Below are positions 10,001 through 17,198 of a stretch of 64,000 bases of DNA, in pieces (position 1 is the first letter of the stretch; every line of letters begins with the position of its first letter). The position numbers and the translations under genes are program-made. The notes beneath the pieces are model-generated. The model had not been told where the DNA came from and searched no databases. It saw only the letters and a program-made list of their open reading frames with translations. Origin of the DNA: Bacteroidia bacterium (GTDB taxonomy: Bacteria > Bacteroidota > Bacteroidia > Chitinophagales > UBA2359); assembly GCA_030427245.1 (NCBI GenBank), contig JAUHXA010000002.1, positions 62,001 to 126,000 of the forward strand, written 5' to 3'.

Positions 10001-10104
10001 CCATCCGTCACCGTGCCACTGACGGTGTTTTGTGCATAGGCAAACTGACCATAAATCAGTAAGACCAACACGAATAGTAAGTTTGTAAGAAGTTTAAGTC
10101 TCAT
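7078..10104 (-). CDS. SusC-like TonB-dependent outer-membrane transporter
   Basis: This 22-strand barrel transporter imports glycan fragments across the outer membrane using TonB energy. The protein has a signal peptide (residues 1-25, ending GQFAYAQ). A carboxypeptidase-regulatory-like domain follows (NTVSGTVTDGDTNEPLIGAN to about residue 95), then the TonB-box-like stretch EVVVVGYG and the plug domain with the SusC signature GVILITTKRGK. The barrel ends in FGLNLGL. The length of 1008 residues is typical. It is the first gene of the susC-susD-susE operon and is divergent from a SusR-like regulator, so expression is probably induced by the imported glycan. Confidence 0.97.
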   Translation of the reverse strand: MRLKLLTNLLFVLVLLIYGQFAYAQNTVSGTVTDGDTNEPLIGANIIIPNTITGTISDLDGHYSLSVPEGTTQLQFSFIGYQSQTVDIEGKSTIDVVLVAGQDLQEVVVVGYGGVKKEDVTGVVSAVSSEDFNKGAIVSPEQLLTGKIAGVQIIGSNGEPGGQTAIRIRGGTSITAGNEPLIVIDGIPIDNKPHDPGGFSKGRNPLNFLNPDDIETFTVLKDASAAAIYGSRGANGVILITTKRGKAGERGKIEYGVYVSTSEVANEESGMLTADEFRNVVTGKKPQALESLGSSNTDWYSQTLQKGKGQNHSLSFMGGGENLNYRLSGSFQEIEGIVRGSETQRTSYSANMNQSLFNNKLDVNTSLKGAYTKDLFDIGVVGSALSFDPTQAILDPTNTALGGYFEYGNINAPRNPVSGIEQVVTRGKTFRNIGSLGLNYKFDDVVDGLSAKMNLAYDVANIERRKFQPTTYLNTSVSDITGEHRAEDATRTSVLLETYLNYKVALGDSHDIDLTGGYSYQEWNEEYFFLRGYDLTTDVFGIDNARSATEFEGGDVVIQNKLISFFGRLNYNILDRYLFTVNFRRDGSTRFGPANRWGNFPSYAFAWRIMQEDFADGLSNTFSDLKLRVGYGTIGNQEIPNFGYLPRYSFSQFDARYQFGDEFVTTARPNGYDANLKWEETTTLNVGVDFGIANGRITGSIEYYKKTTDDLLFTVNVPAGTNLTDRVLTNIGEIENTGIELAVEAYLLNTANFDWNIGFNAAKNNNEVLAIDRISNQGILTGGISGGVGNNVQINQVGSPVRSFYVFQHKLDNNGNPLADGVDYNDDGTADLADIYEDLNNDGMVNDLDKRAYEKPAPDWIFGFSSSMNYKGVDLGFTLRANVGNFVYNNNASQRGYFDRINEGAGFLNNVHESVLVTNFTRPQYFSDYYVQDASFLRMENLTLGYTIPNLPNGMKLRLYATGQNLFTMTEYTGTDPEVSSGGIADPGIDNNPYPRAKTFIFGLNLGL

Positions 10105-10517
10105 AATATTTACTTTGTGTTTGTATAAAAGTTATAGGATATTATTTTTTGAAAAGAATACTGTACTTCCAAGAATGAAAAAAAACGATAAGGGTTGTTT
10201 TACTACAGAGTAAAATTATCAAATAAAGATTTTTTTTTGATACTCAGAAATACTTCCTTGCAAATTTAACAAGCATTGAAGCCAAATGAAACATAATTGG
10301 AAGTGGAATAGAAAAAAGTGGATGACTTTAGAGGCAATTAAGGATTACACTTTTCATTTTCAAGTCATTAAATAAAACAAAGAAAATTCTAAAAGTGGAT
10401 GTCTTAAAAGTAATGTCCCTGCAATCTGTATCTGTATATTCTCCAAAAAAAATGTTATTTTGGCTTTTATTGTCCAATTTTAGCCTCACGAAATAAGGCG
10501 AAAAAAAACGAATACTA
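10105..10517. promoter_or_regulatory. Divergent control region between susC and the SusR-like regulator
   Basis: This 413-base AT-rich gap carries no convincing gene. It should contain the promoters of the sus operon (minus) and of the regulator (plus). On the minus strand a TAAATTTG (10268 down to 10261) fits the Bacteroidota -7 element TAnnTTTG, but no TTTG lies at the expected spacing, so it is only a candidate. No clear regulator-binding palindrome was recognised. Confidence 0.45.
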
Positions 10518-12278
10518 ATGCTAAAAAAGCTGAATGTAATATGGGGAATTCTGTTGTTGAATAGTTTTTCGCTTTGCAGCCAAGTAAATATTGATTCTTT
10601 GCTGAACGAACTTGACCAAGCGATAGTAAAACAAGATACCTATATTGCAGCAAAAGAATTTGAGATTGATGCTTTAAAAAAACAACTTCAAACAACAAAC
10701 GGATTATCTATTGAGGCTTATCATCTCAATAACAGACTGTATGAACACTACAAACAGTACAATTTCGATTCGGCATTGCACTACATTTATGCCAATTTGG
10801 ATTTGGCTGCAACATTGAACAGCCCCAACAAGATAGCAGAATCAAAGTTGGATTTGTCGGCTATTTTGACTACAACAGGTATGCCTCACGAGGCTATAGA
10901 AAATATGCAAACGATTCAAAAGAATCAATTGGTCAAAAATGGGTTATATGATTATTACTACACCTACAAACAGGCTTATCAAAAACTTTATGAATATACG
11001 CTGAATGAAAAATTTGCTCCTGACTATCGCCTTAAAACCAAACTTTACCAAGATTCTTTGCTGCAATCCGTTGCACCTGATTCTGATTCCTATTTATTGG
11101 AGGCTGGATTTTTGGCTTTTGAAGAAGGGAGTTTAGAAAAAGCGGAACAGATATACTTGGATTTGTGCAACAATAGGTTGACCTACGGAACGGCTATCTA
11201 TGCAAGGGTTGCAGGTACATTGGCCAGTATTTACGAACAGAAAGGTCAAAAAAGGCTTCAAAAGAAATATTTGATTTTATCGGCTATTTCGGATATTCAA
11301 GCAGTGGTGAAAGAAAATGCCTCTTTGACCTCTTTGGCCATGCTGTTGTATCAAGAAGGCGAAATCAATCGAGCCAATAGGTATATTGAATATGCTTTGG
11401 AGGATGCCAATTTTTACAATGCTCGTCTTCGAAAAATTGAAATATCAAAGGTTTATCCTATCATCAACAATGCTTATCAACTGCAAATCGAAAAGCAAAA
11501 AAACGAACTTCGGTTTGCGCTTACGGGCATCACAGCCATCTCACTATTGTTGATTATAGCGTTGGCATATATTTATCTGCAAATGCGAAAATTGGCGCAG
11601 GCTCGAAAAAATCTACACAATCTCAATCAAGGATTGGCCAATGCAAATACACAACTGAACGAACTCAATCAAACCTTGCAGTCGACAAACGAACAGTTGA
11701 GCGAATCAAATCAACAATTGAACCTCTCCAACGAACGGTCTAACACCTTGAACCAAGAATTGCAGCAATCAAATGAACGCCTAAACAAACTGAACAAGGA
11801 GCTTCAAGAAGCGAATTATATCAAGGAAGAATACATTGGTCATTTTTTGAATCAGTGTGCTGCCTATATTGACAAATTGGAAAATTACCGAAAAATAGTC
11901 CGCAATAAAGTGTTGACCAAACAATACAATCATTTGGTGAAACTAACGGAGCCTAATAGTTTCATCAAAACAGAATTGAAGGATTTTTACAATAGTTTTG
12001 ACAATGCCTTTCTTCGATTGTATCCAGATTTTGTAGACAAGTTCAATGCGCTTTTGGAGGAAAACAAACCTGTTTCACCTAAAAAAGGAGAATTACTCAA
12101 CACAGAACTTCGCATTTTTGCGCTTATTCGATTGGGAATCAGTGACAGCCACAAGATTGCAAATTTTCTGCGTTATTCGGTCAATACGATTTATAATTAT
12201 CGTGCAAAAATTAAGAATAAGTCGGCGGTGAAACGGGAACAGTTTGAGGAATATGTGATGGGGATTGGAGCTTTTTAA
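10518..12278 (+). CDS. SusR-like membrane-bound regulator (TPR, TM, coiled coil, C-terminal HTH; DUF6377-like)
   Basis: This is probably the transcriptional activator of the adjacent sus operon. The protein has a signal-like N-terminus, a periplasmic helical TPR-type region to about residue 325, and one transmembrane helix at about 333-355 (FALTGITAISLLLIIALAYI). A long cytoplasmic coiled coil follows (about 365-430), built of near-heptad repeats rich in L, N, Q and E. The C-terminus contains LRIFALIRLGISDSHKIANF and YSVNTIYNYRAKIKNKS, which read as a helix-turn-helix. The layout matches SusR-type/DUF6377 proteins that sense sugars in the periplasm. Its divergent position next to susC supports the role; direct DNA binding is inferred. 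Confidence 0.82.
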   Translation: MLKKLNVIWGILLLNSFSLCSQVNIDSLLNELDQAIVKQDTYIAAKEFEIDALKKQLQTTNGLSIEAYHLNNRLYEHYKQYNFDSALHYIYANLDLAATLNSPNKIAESKLDLSAILTTTGMPHEAIENMQTIQKNQLVKNGLYDYYYTYKQAYQKLYEYTLNEKFAPDYRLKTKLYQDSLLQSVAPDSDSYLLEAGFLAFEEGSLEKAEQIYLDLCNNRLTYGTAIYARVAGTLASIYEQKGQKRLQKKYLILSAISDIQAVVKENASLTSLAMLLYQEGEINRANRYIEYALEDANFYNARLRKIEISKVYPIINNAYQLQIEKQKNELRFALTGITAISLLLIIALAYIYLQMRKLAQARKNLHNLNQGLANANTQLNELNQTLQSTNEQLSESNQQLNLSNERSNTLNQELQQSNERLNKLNKELQEANYIKEEYIGHFLNQCAAYIDKLENYRKIVRNKVLTKQYNHLVKLTEPNSFIKTELKDFYNSFDNAFLRLYPDFVDKFNALLEENKPVSPKKGELLNTELRIFALIRLGISDSHKIANFLRYSVNTIYNYRAKIKNKSAVKREQFEEYVMGIGAF

Positions 12279-12325
12279 GGGAAGTTTTGATGTTCACTTT
12301 GACCATACATTATCTCCCTTGTTTG

Positions 12326-12667
12326 TTATTGTCTTGAAACAGCCTTCAGCCATTCCCCAATCAAATCTGCATTTACATCTTTCATGCTTCTGATTTTGAG
12401 GTTTCTAAAGGTTTTTCCGCTTCCTTCTAACAGGTTATCGGGATCTTCGATTTTGTCGAAATTGTAAAAGCCAAGCGTAATGTGCGCTTTTGCAGTTCTG
12501 AAATAGACAAAATCTTTTGGATTTCCGAAAACAGGAAAACCCCATTTGATTGCCTCCGAAACTCCTTCTACATTTTCGTGTATCAACTCTCTAAGGGTTT
12601 CTAATATCTCCACTTGCGATTCGGAAGCGTTGGCGATGTAGTCGGTTACTGTTTGGTTGAAGTTCAT
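12326..12667 (-). CDS. DUF1801 (YdhG-like) domain protein
   Basis: This small cytosolic protein of 113 residues has the DUF1801 hallmark arrangement: an N-terminal helix (LETLRELIHENV), then EAIKWGFPVF, the central phrase VYFRTAKAHITLGFYN, and a C-terminal GKTFRNLKIRSMKD. The fold resembles frataxin-like/YdhG proteins. The biochemical role is unknown, and no partner is evident. The ATG is preceded by an AT-rich leader and a MITE-like element lies upstream. The gene is intact and of normal family length. Confidence 0.85.
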   Translation of the reverse strand: MNFNQTVTDYIANASESQVEILETLRELIHENVEGVSEAIKWGFPVFGNPKDFVYFRTAKAHITLGFYNFDKIEDPDNLLEGSGKTFRNLKIRSMKDVNADLIGEWLKAVSRQ

Positions 12668-12769
12668 GTTATTCTATATTTTTTTTCATAATTGTTATTC
12701 TTCACAAGATTCCTTAAAACGAAAAGAAGTACTATAAGAATGCAAATATACCGTAATAATAGTAATCAG

Positions 12770-12902
12770 CATACTGCTGTACAAATTGATTTTTGAACCA
12801 CAAAAGTCTCAAAAGGGCACAAAAGAGATGGTTGAATTTCAGTCCTTTACTTTTGTTTTCTTTGTGCCTTTTGTGGTTGAATTAAAAATGTACAGTAGTA
12901 TG
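12770..12902. mobile_element. MITE-like element, copy A (133 bp)
   Basis: The element is bounded by CATACTGCTGTACA and TGTACAGTAGTATG, 13/14 matching terminal inverted repeats. The interior is also self-complementary: AACCACAAAAG...CTTTTGTGGTT, with nested AAGGGCACAAAAG and CTTTGTGCCTTTTG. It encodes nothing. A copy of the same 133-base length in reverse orientation lies at 53358-53490, and a degraded copy at 42171-42284. The transposase that moved it is not in this window. Confidence 0.85.
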
Positions 12903-12907
12903 AGTAA

Positions 12908-13321
12908 TCACTTCAATATACTAATTTTTCCAGACAAAACCTTAAGTTTATCATTTGATTGAAGTCGGATGAAATAGACATACACACCGATGTCCAAGCT
13001 TTTGTATTGGTATCTTCCATCCCACGAAAAATCACTATTTGACTCATACACTGCATTTCCCCATCTGTCATAGACGGCGGCATGAATGACTTCAAAACGG
13101 CAATTTGAAGTCATGGTTATTCGGTCATTTACTCCATTGTCGTCAGGTGAAAAGGCATTTGGAATGACGAATCTGCAATTGGTACATTCTTCGGTTTCTA
13201 AGCGAAAGGAACCTTCCGATTCACAAGCTCCCAATACGGTCTTGATGTTGTACAAACCTGCATCCTTCAATAGAATAGAATCCTTGGAATTAAACGATTT
13301 CAAAAGAATCAAAAAATCCAA
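12908..13321 (-). pseudogene. C-terminal fragment of a type IX-secreted protein (gliding-motility-type sorting domain)
   Basis: The reading frame holds the C-terminal type B sorting signal of the type IX secretion system (CHU_C / TIGR04131 family): CRFVIPNAFSPDDNGVNDRI, VYDRWGNAVYES, WDGRY, GVYVYFIRL, closing GKISILK. Such domains normally end proteins of many hundreds of residues with a signal peptide. Here only about 120 residues survive and there is no signal peptide. The first 15 or so residues are encoded antisense to the N-terminus of the neighbouring toxin-like gene. The parent gene was therefore probably cut by arrival of the toxin-antitoxin-like pair, with the junction near 13270-13290. 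Confidence 0.8.
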
Positions 13322-13706
13322 ACAGTTTGAGTTTGATTGGACATTGGAAAAGAAACATCATGTGTTCAAGATTGTTAAAAAAGAGAACTCCAATTCGACA
13401 AACGAAGAAATTTTAGGATTGATTTCTTTAATTGATTTTCCCAGTGAACTTCGCCTACATATCAACCTAATAGAAAATTCAAATGAGAATAAAGGTAAAA
13501 ACAAGAAGATAGATAGAATTGCAGGATGTTTATTGGCATTTGCTGTACAAGTGGCGTTTGAAAAGGGATATTTGGGCTTCGCATCTCTGATTCCCAAAAC
13601 ATTGTTGATTCCACTTTATGTCAACAAATACGGTTTTAGTAGGTATGGAAGGCAATTGGCAATCGAGAAAAAAGCGGCTATTGAGTTAATTCAAAAATAC
13701 TTATAA
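13284..13706 (+). CDS. GNAT-like toxin candidate, 5' end uncertain
   Basis: The frame encodes about 140 residues resembling small GNAT-type proteins found next to HTH antitoxins in Bacteroidota: FKRIKKSKQFEFDW near the start, IDRIAGCLLAFAVQVAFEKG as the central helix, and LYVNKYGFSRYGRQLAI near the end. The frame is open further upstream to an ATG at 13086, but that extension is antisense to the sorting-domain fragment and looks non-biological. A TTG at 13284 is the first plausible start, so a few N-terminal codons may have been lost at the junction. The downstream HTH gene starts one base after its stop, indicating one transcript. The toxin role is inferred from this pairing. Confidence 0.6.
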   Translation: MELNDFKRIKKSKQFEFDWTLEKKHHVFKIVKKENSNSTNEEILGLISLIDFPSELRLHINLIENSNENKGKNKKIDRIAGCLLAFAVQVAFEKGYLGFASLIPKTLLIPLYVNKYGFSRYGRQLAIEKKAAIELIQKYL

Positions 13707-13707
13707 T

Positions 13708-14238
13708 ATGAAGTACGAAAAAATCTATCAAAAATTGAAGCAACAGTTCAGCGACGAAGAAATCGTTGATTCTATGTTGATTCCTGCTGATTTGACCGAA
13801 AAAGAACAACAGGAATTGGCAAACGAAATGACAGCAATCAGAAAACAGAGTTTGAGAGAAACAACTGAAGAAGATAGAATTTTGGCAGATGTAATGAGGC
13901 TACGCTTTCAGATGGAGGCTTATGTAAAAAGCGATGGTTTTTCTTTTCAAAAAACATTTGGCAAATTCTTGGAGGAATACATCAGAGTACTCAAAAAAAC
14001 CAGACGAGAAATAGCAGAGGATTTGGCTATTCATTACACCAAATTGAGCCGCATTATCAATGACAAAGAAGAACCCAATATTGAATTGAGTTATCGTTTG
14101 GAAAAACATTCTGGTAACTTGATAAAAGCAGAAACTTGGTGGCGACTGACTGTTAAAAAACAGGCGTTTGTTATTTCTAAAGATGTGGAAACGAGAAGGA
14201 AGGAGCAACGAAAAGTGAGAAATTATTTAATCATGTAA
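13708..14238 (+). CDS. HTH (XRE/HigA-like) antitoxin candidate
   Basis: This 176-residue protein has a C-terminal helix-turn-helix of the XRE/HigA type: FGKFLEEYIRVLKKTRREIA, then LAIHYTKLSRIINDKEEPNI and YRLEKHSGNLIKAETWWRL. The last two phrases are strongly reminiscent of HigA antitoxins. The N-terminal 60 residues are acidic and helical and may hold the partner-binding part. It follows the GNAT-like gene with a single-base gap, so the pair is probably a toxin-antitoxin module with autoregulation. The order toxin-then-antitoxin matches higBA rather than most other type II systems. Confidence 0.72.
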   Translation: MKYEKIYQKLKQQFSDEEIVDSMLIPADLTEKEQQELANEMTAIRKQSLRETTEEDRILADVMRLRFQMEAYVKSDGFSFQKTFGKFLEEYIRVLKKTRREIAEDLAIHYTKLSRIINDKEEPNIELSYRLEKHSGNLIKAETWWRLTVKKQAFVISKDVETRRKEQRKVRNYLIM

Positions 14239-14250
14239 TTTCTCACTTTT
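14211..14250. terminator. Bidirectional intrinsic terminator overlapping the HTH stop codon
   Basis: AAAAGTGAGAAATTA (14211-14225) and its perfect reverse complement (14236-14250) form a 15-bp stem with a 10-base loop. The flanking A and T runs serve both strands. The stop codon of the HTH gene is in the right arm. It separates that gene from the convergent oxidoreductase. Confidence 0.75.
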
Positions 14251-14266
14251 AGTAATTATCCACTCA

Positions 14267-16777
14267 TTACAACTCCACAATCAACCCTTCATTCGCAGGA
14301 ATCTCCCCATTACAAACCGCTTGGTGAATCTCCGCCATTCCCTCCAAACCGTCAATTTTTCTGAATTTCATCCATTGACTTGTTTTCCCAATTGTTTCCA
14401 TCATAAAGGCATTGCTTTTTTGGTTGAACTTGGCAAAACCCCATTCCTTGATGCGTTTTTGGATGTGACCAGGCGCAAAGAAAAACTCACTTCTTTCGGT
14501 GATGATTCCCTTTTTGGGTTGGGCATTTGTCCAGTGCGTTAGACCGACATTGATGGTGAACTTCATGTTGTCGCCCAACTGTGTGTGCAAATCCACCAAT
14601 AGTTTTTGGTTTCCAGACATATCCACAATCACCGTTGGAACAGTTGGGTCAATCCCTTCAATGGCATTGTAGGTCGTCACTTCGTCGTAAATTCCCAACT
14701 TTTTGACCATTTCCACATTGCGTTGAGAAGTGACACCAATTACGGTTGGTGCGTTTTCATCAGCTTGCAGGGCATAGCCCAATCCAATACTGGTTTTGCT
14801 CGAAGCACTCAATACCAAAATCTGTTTTGCGCCATACCATTTGTTGTCTTGCAGGGCATCCCAAATACAGAAAGAGGTGAGATACAAGGGGTAAAGCAAA
14901 GCACGTCCTTTGTCCATTGCAGAAGAGTAGCCTTTTTCGGCTTTCACTCTGCGATACAAATTGTAGCCTTGTGGCAATTTGGAACGGTGTTCAGAACCTT
15001 CAATGAATTGCTGCTCAGAAACTTTGACAGGCTTCATCTTCAAGTGGCTTGCAGGTGGGAAATAACCAAAAAAGCGGTCGCCCACAGGAATCGAGTCCAC
15101 ATTTGATTCGACTACATCCGCAAATCCCCAAACGGGAATGATTCCCCAGCCATTGGTATCTTCGCCTGCGGGTGGAAAGAATCGCCAGTAACCCAATTGA
15201 TTTCCTGCCACAGCGTAGGTGATGTTGTTAGAGGTAAAAGCAAATTTGTCGATTTTGACCAAGAGTTCGCCCTCTCCTATTTCGAGGTCAGATTTAGGTG
15301 TTTCTGCCAAACGACCTTTGAAGAACATGTCCTTTCGGATTTGGAATTGAGGTCTTTGAAGGGTTTGTTTTTCGTTTTCGGCAGCGTCCAATTCTCGGAT
15401 AAACTGTTGGAGTTTCATCATGGCAGGCATGGCATAGTTTTTCATTTTCTTCAAAAGTGCTTGTTTTGGAGCATCTTCTTTGGAGGCATTTCTCACCATT
15501 TCACTGAATCCATCTAAGCGATTTTGTACCAGCCATTTGCGGAGGTCTTTGTATTGCGACCAAGTGAATTGGTTCATCATCAAAGCCGCCAACATTCGTA
15601 TCCAATCGGTATCGTGATTGGGCAAGGGAACGATGCCACAGATTTTGTTTTTCTCCTTTTCGTCTTCAAAATTCACTTCAATGTGAGCGACGAATGCGGC
15701 ACTAAAAACGGGCTGGTAAGAGCGCACTGTTTGTGGGGTGATGACATTGCCCTTGAAGATGGGAGTCTTTGGCAAATCGGAGCGAATCGGTGTTGCCGAA
15801 CAGTCGATGTGAATGTGTTGGGTGCTGGTTGGGATGGTGTCGTTTTTGAATACAATTTTATCGGCTTCAATGCTTTGCACTCGCCCTTTACGCACTACTT
15901 TTTTGATGCGACGCAATTCGGTGGCTTCTGCTTGACTAACCGTTGCGCCATGAAACATTTGTGGTCGAACGCTTTTATCGAGCCTCAAAAGCACGCCCGA
16001 TTCCTCCAAACGGTCAAACAAATCTTCAATAGAATTGGCTTTTGCTACGGCTTCAAATTGTGCCGCCTGTCCTCCCATTGTGGCTTCAAAAAATTCTTCT
16101 GTGGGTTGGATTTTTGCTCGGTCTATCAACCAAGCATCTCTGGACACTATCCATGTGATGTTGTCTGGATTTACCCGATTTTCCAATAGCCACAAACAAG
16201 CGTCAATCCCCGTTTTGCCGCCTCCTATGACCACAAAACCTTTTGGAGGTGTGGTAATTTTGGGCAAGTCATTGAGGGGCATGAATTGGACTTCGGGCGC
16301 TATGGTGAAGTTGGGTGTGTGGGTGGAAGGAACGGCTGTTTTTAGGTACGTTGCATCGACCAGTTTTTTGTTCACCTTCACTTCAAATTCTTCCCCTGTC
16401 ATCATGGAAGTGAATTTGTAATCGCCCTTGTATTCACACAATGGAAAATACTGTACTCTGCCTGTTGGTAAGAATTGATGGCGCATGACTTCATCAAAAT
16501 AGGCACTGACTTCTGCGCCTGTCGCCAAGTCGTGCAAGCCTTTGTTTAAGCCTACTTCGTCTTTGCGTCCTTTGCTCAATTCTTTGGAACTGACTCCATA
16601 AAACTGCGAGGGTTGGTGTAGGGTGACAAATGGATAGGCGACATTCCAATGTCCGCCGGGTTTGGCGTATCTATCGACGATGATGATGTTGAAGTTGGTT
16701 TCTGTGACCAATATATCGGCAAATGCCATTCCGACTGCGCCGCTTCCGACTATGAGGTAATCTGTTTCGAGTATCAT
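14267..16777 (-). CDS. Fusion of a FAD/NAD(P)-dependent monooxygenase-like domain with DUF2855
   Basis: Residues 1 to about 470 form a two-Rossmann flavoprotein. The FAD motif is DYLIVGSGAVGMAFAD at the N-terminus, PGGHWNVAYPFV follows, and a second nucleotide motif FVVIGGGKTGIDACL lies near residue 190. The arrangement resembles FMO-type or pyridine-nucleotide disulphide oxidoreductases. From about residue 500 to the end is DUF2855 (PF11017), an alcohol-dehydrogenase/quinone-reductase-like domain: YAVAGNQLGYWRFFPP, VWGFADVV, VLSASSKTSIGLGYAL. The fusion suggests coupled oxidation and reduction of one unknown substrate. The chosen ATG (MILETDYLIVGSG) directly precedes the FAD motif; an upstream in-frame ATG would add 19 residues unlike the family. 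Confidence 0.8.
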   Translation of the reverse strand: MILETDYLIVGSGAVGMAFADILVTETNFNIIIVDRYAKPGGHWNVAYPFVTLHQPSQFYGVSSKELSKGRKDEVGLNKGLHDLATGAEVSAYFDEVMRHQFLPTGRVQYFPLCEYKGDYKFTSMMTGEEFEVKVNKKLVDATYLKTAVPSTHTPNFTIAPEVQFMPLNDLPKITTPPKGFVVIGGGKTGIDACLWLLENRVNPDNITWIVSRDAWLIDRAKIQPTEEFFEATMGGQAAQFEAVAKANSIEDLFDRLEESGVLLRLDKSVRPQMFHGATVSQAEATELRRIKKVVRKGRVQSIEADKIVFKNDTIPTSTQHIHIDCSATPIRSDLPKTPIFKGNVITPQTVRSYQPVFSAAFVAHIEVNFEDEKEKNKICGIVPLPNHDTDWIRMLAALMMNQFTWSQYKDLRKWLVQNRLDGFSEMVRNASKEDAPKQALLKKMKNYAMPAMMKLQQFIRELDAAENEKQTLQRPQFQIRKDMFFKGRLAETPKSDLEIGEGELLVKIDKFAFTSNNITYAVAGNQLGYWRFFPPAGEDTNGWGIIPVWGFADVVESNVDSIPVGDRFFGYFPPASHLKMKPVKVSEQQFIEGSEHRSKLPQGYNLYRRVKAEKGYSSAMDKGRALLYPLYLTSFCIWDALQDNKWYGAKQILVLSASSKTSIGLGYALQADENAPTVIGVTSQRNVEMVKKLGIYDEVTTYNAIEGIDPTVPTVIVDMSGNQKLLVDLHTQLGDNMKFTINVGLTHWTNAQPKKGIITERSEFFFAPGHIQKRIKEWGFAKFNQKSNAFMMETIGKTSQWMKFRKIDGLEGMAEIHQAVCNGEIPANEGLIVEL

Positions 16778-16892
16778 TTTACTTTTTTGTTTTGAAGGCG
16801 ATTTGATTGTTTTTATTTCATTGCAAAGAAACAATGATTTGAGTTTAATTCCCTTGATGTAGGTTAAGTAGTGGAGGTTTTTGAAGTAAGAT

Positions 16893-17077
16893 GCCCCAAA
16901 GGGGCGAAAGCAATAGCGTAGGGCGATGCCCTACGAAACAAAAAGAGGCAATATTAGCCCTGAAAGGGCGAAAGCAAAGAATAGAGTAAAATGCTTCCGC
17001 CCTTTCAGGGCTAATATCACAATACGCTTGACACACAGGGCGTTGCCCTGTGCTATTGATACAACCCTTTCAGGGTT
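16893..17077. repeat. Cluster of small three-base-loop hairpins (REP-like)
   Basis: The 421-base gap between two minus genes holds at least five short perfect hairpins with three-base loops: GCCCC-AAA-GGGGC (16893), CGTAGGGC-GAT-GCCCTACG (16917), GCCCT-GAA-AGGGC (16957), CACAGGGC-GTT-GCCCTGTG (17034) and AACCCT-TTC-AGGGTT (17063). A larger inverted repeat joins ATATTAGCCCTGAAAGGGCG with its complement around 16995-17017. All share an AGGGC/GCCCT core. No gene is seen. The cluster looks like a nested REP or BIME-type element. Confidence 0.75.
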
Positions 17078-17198
17078 AATAAACAAGGTTTTTTCTTAGC
17101 TTTACGACTATGGAATATAGCCTCGACACTACAAATAGCGTCTGGGCTAGTCCCTTTCTATTTTCAAATAATTTTCGGTAAATATGACGAGAATTACA

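Noticed and set aside
13086-13283. N-terminal extension of the toxin-like frame starting at an ATG
   Set aside because: The extension is antisense to a clear type IX sorting domain and has no protein-like pattern; the homologous part begins near 13284.
15524-16189. 221-residue plus-strand frame
   Set aside because: It is antisense to the FAD-dependent oxidoreductase fusion, which carries clear motifs.
16845-17036. 63-residue minus-strand frame
   Set aside because: It is made of REP-like hairpin DNA and shows no start context or protein pattern.
16893-17077. Possible CRISPR array because of recurring short palindromes
   Set aside because: Units are unequal, spacing is irregular, there are no unique spacers of constant length and no cas genes nearby.
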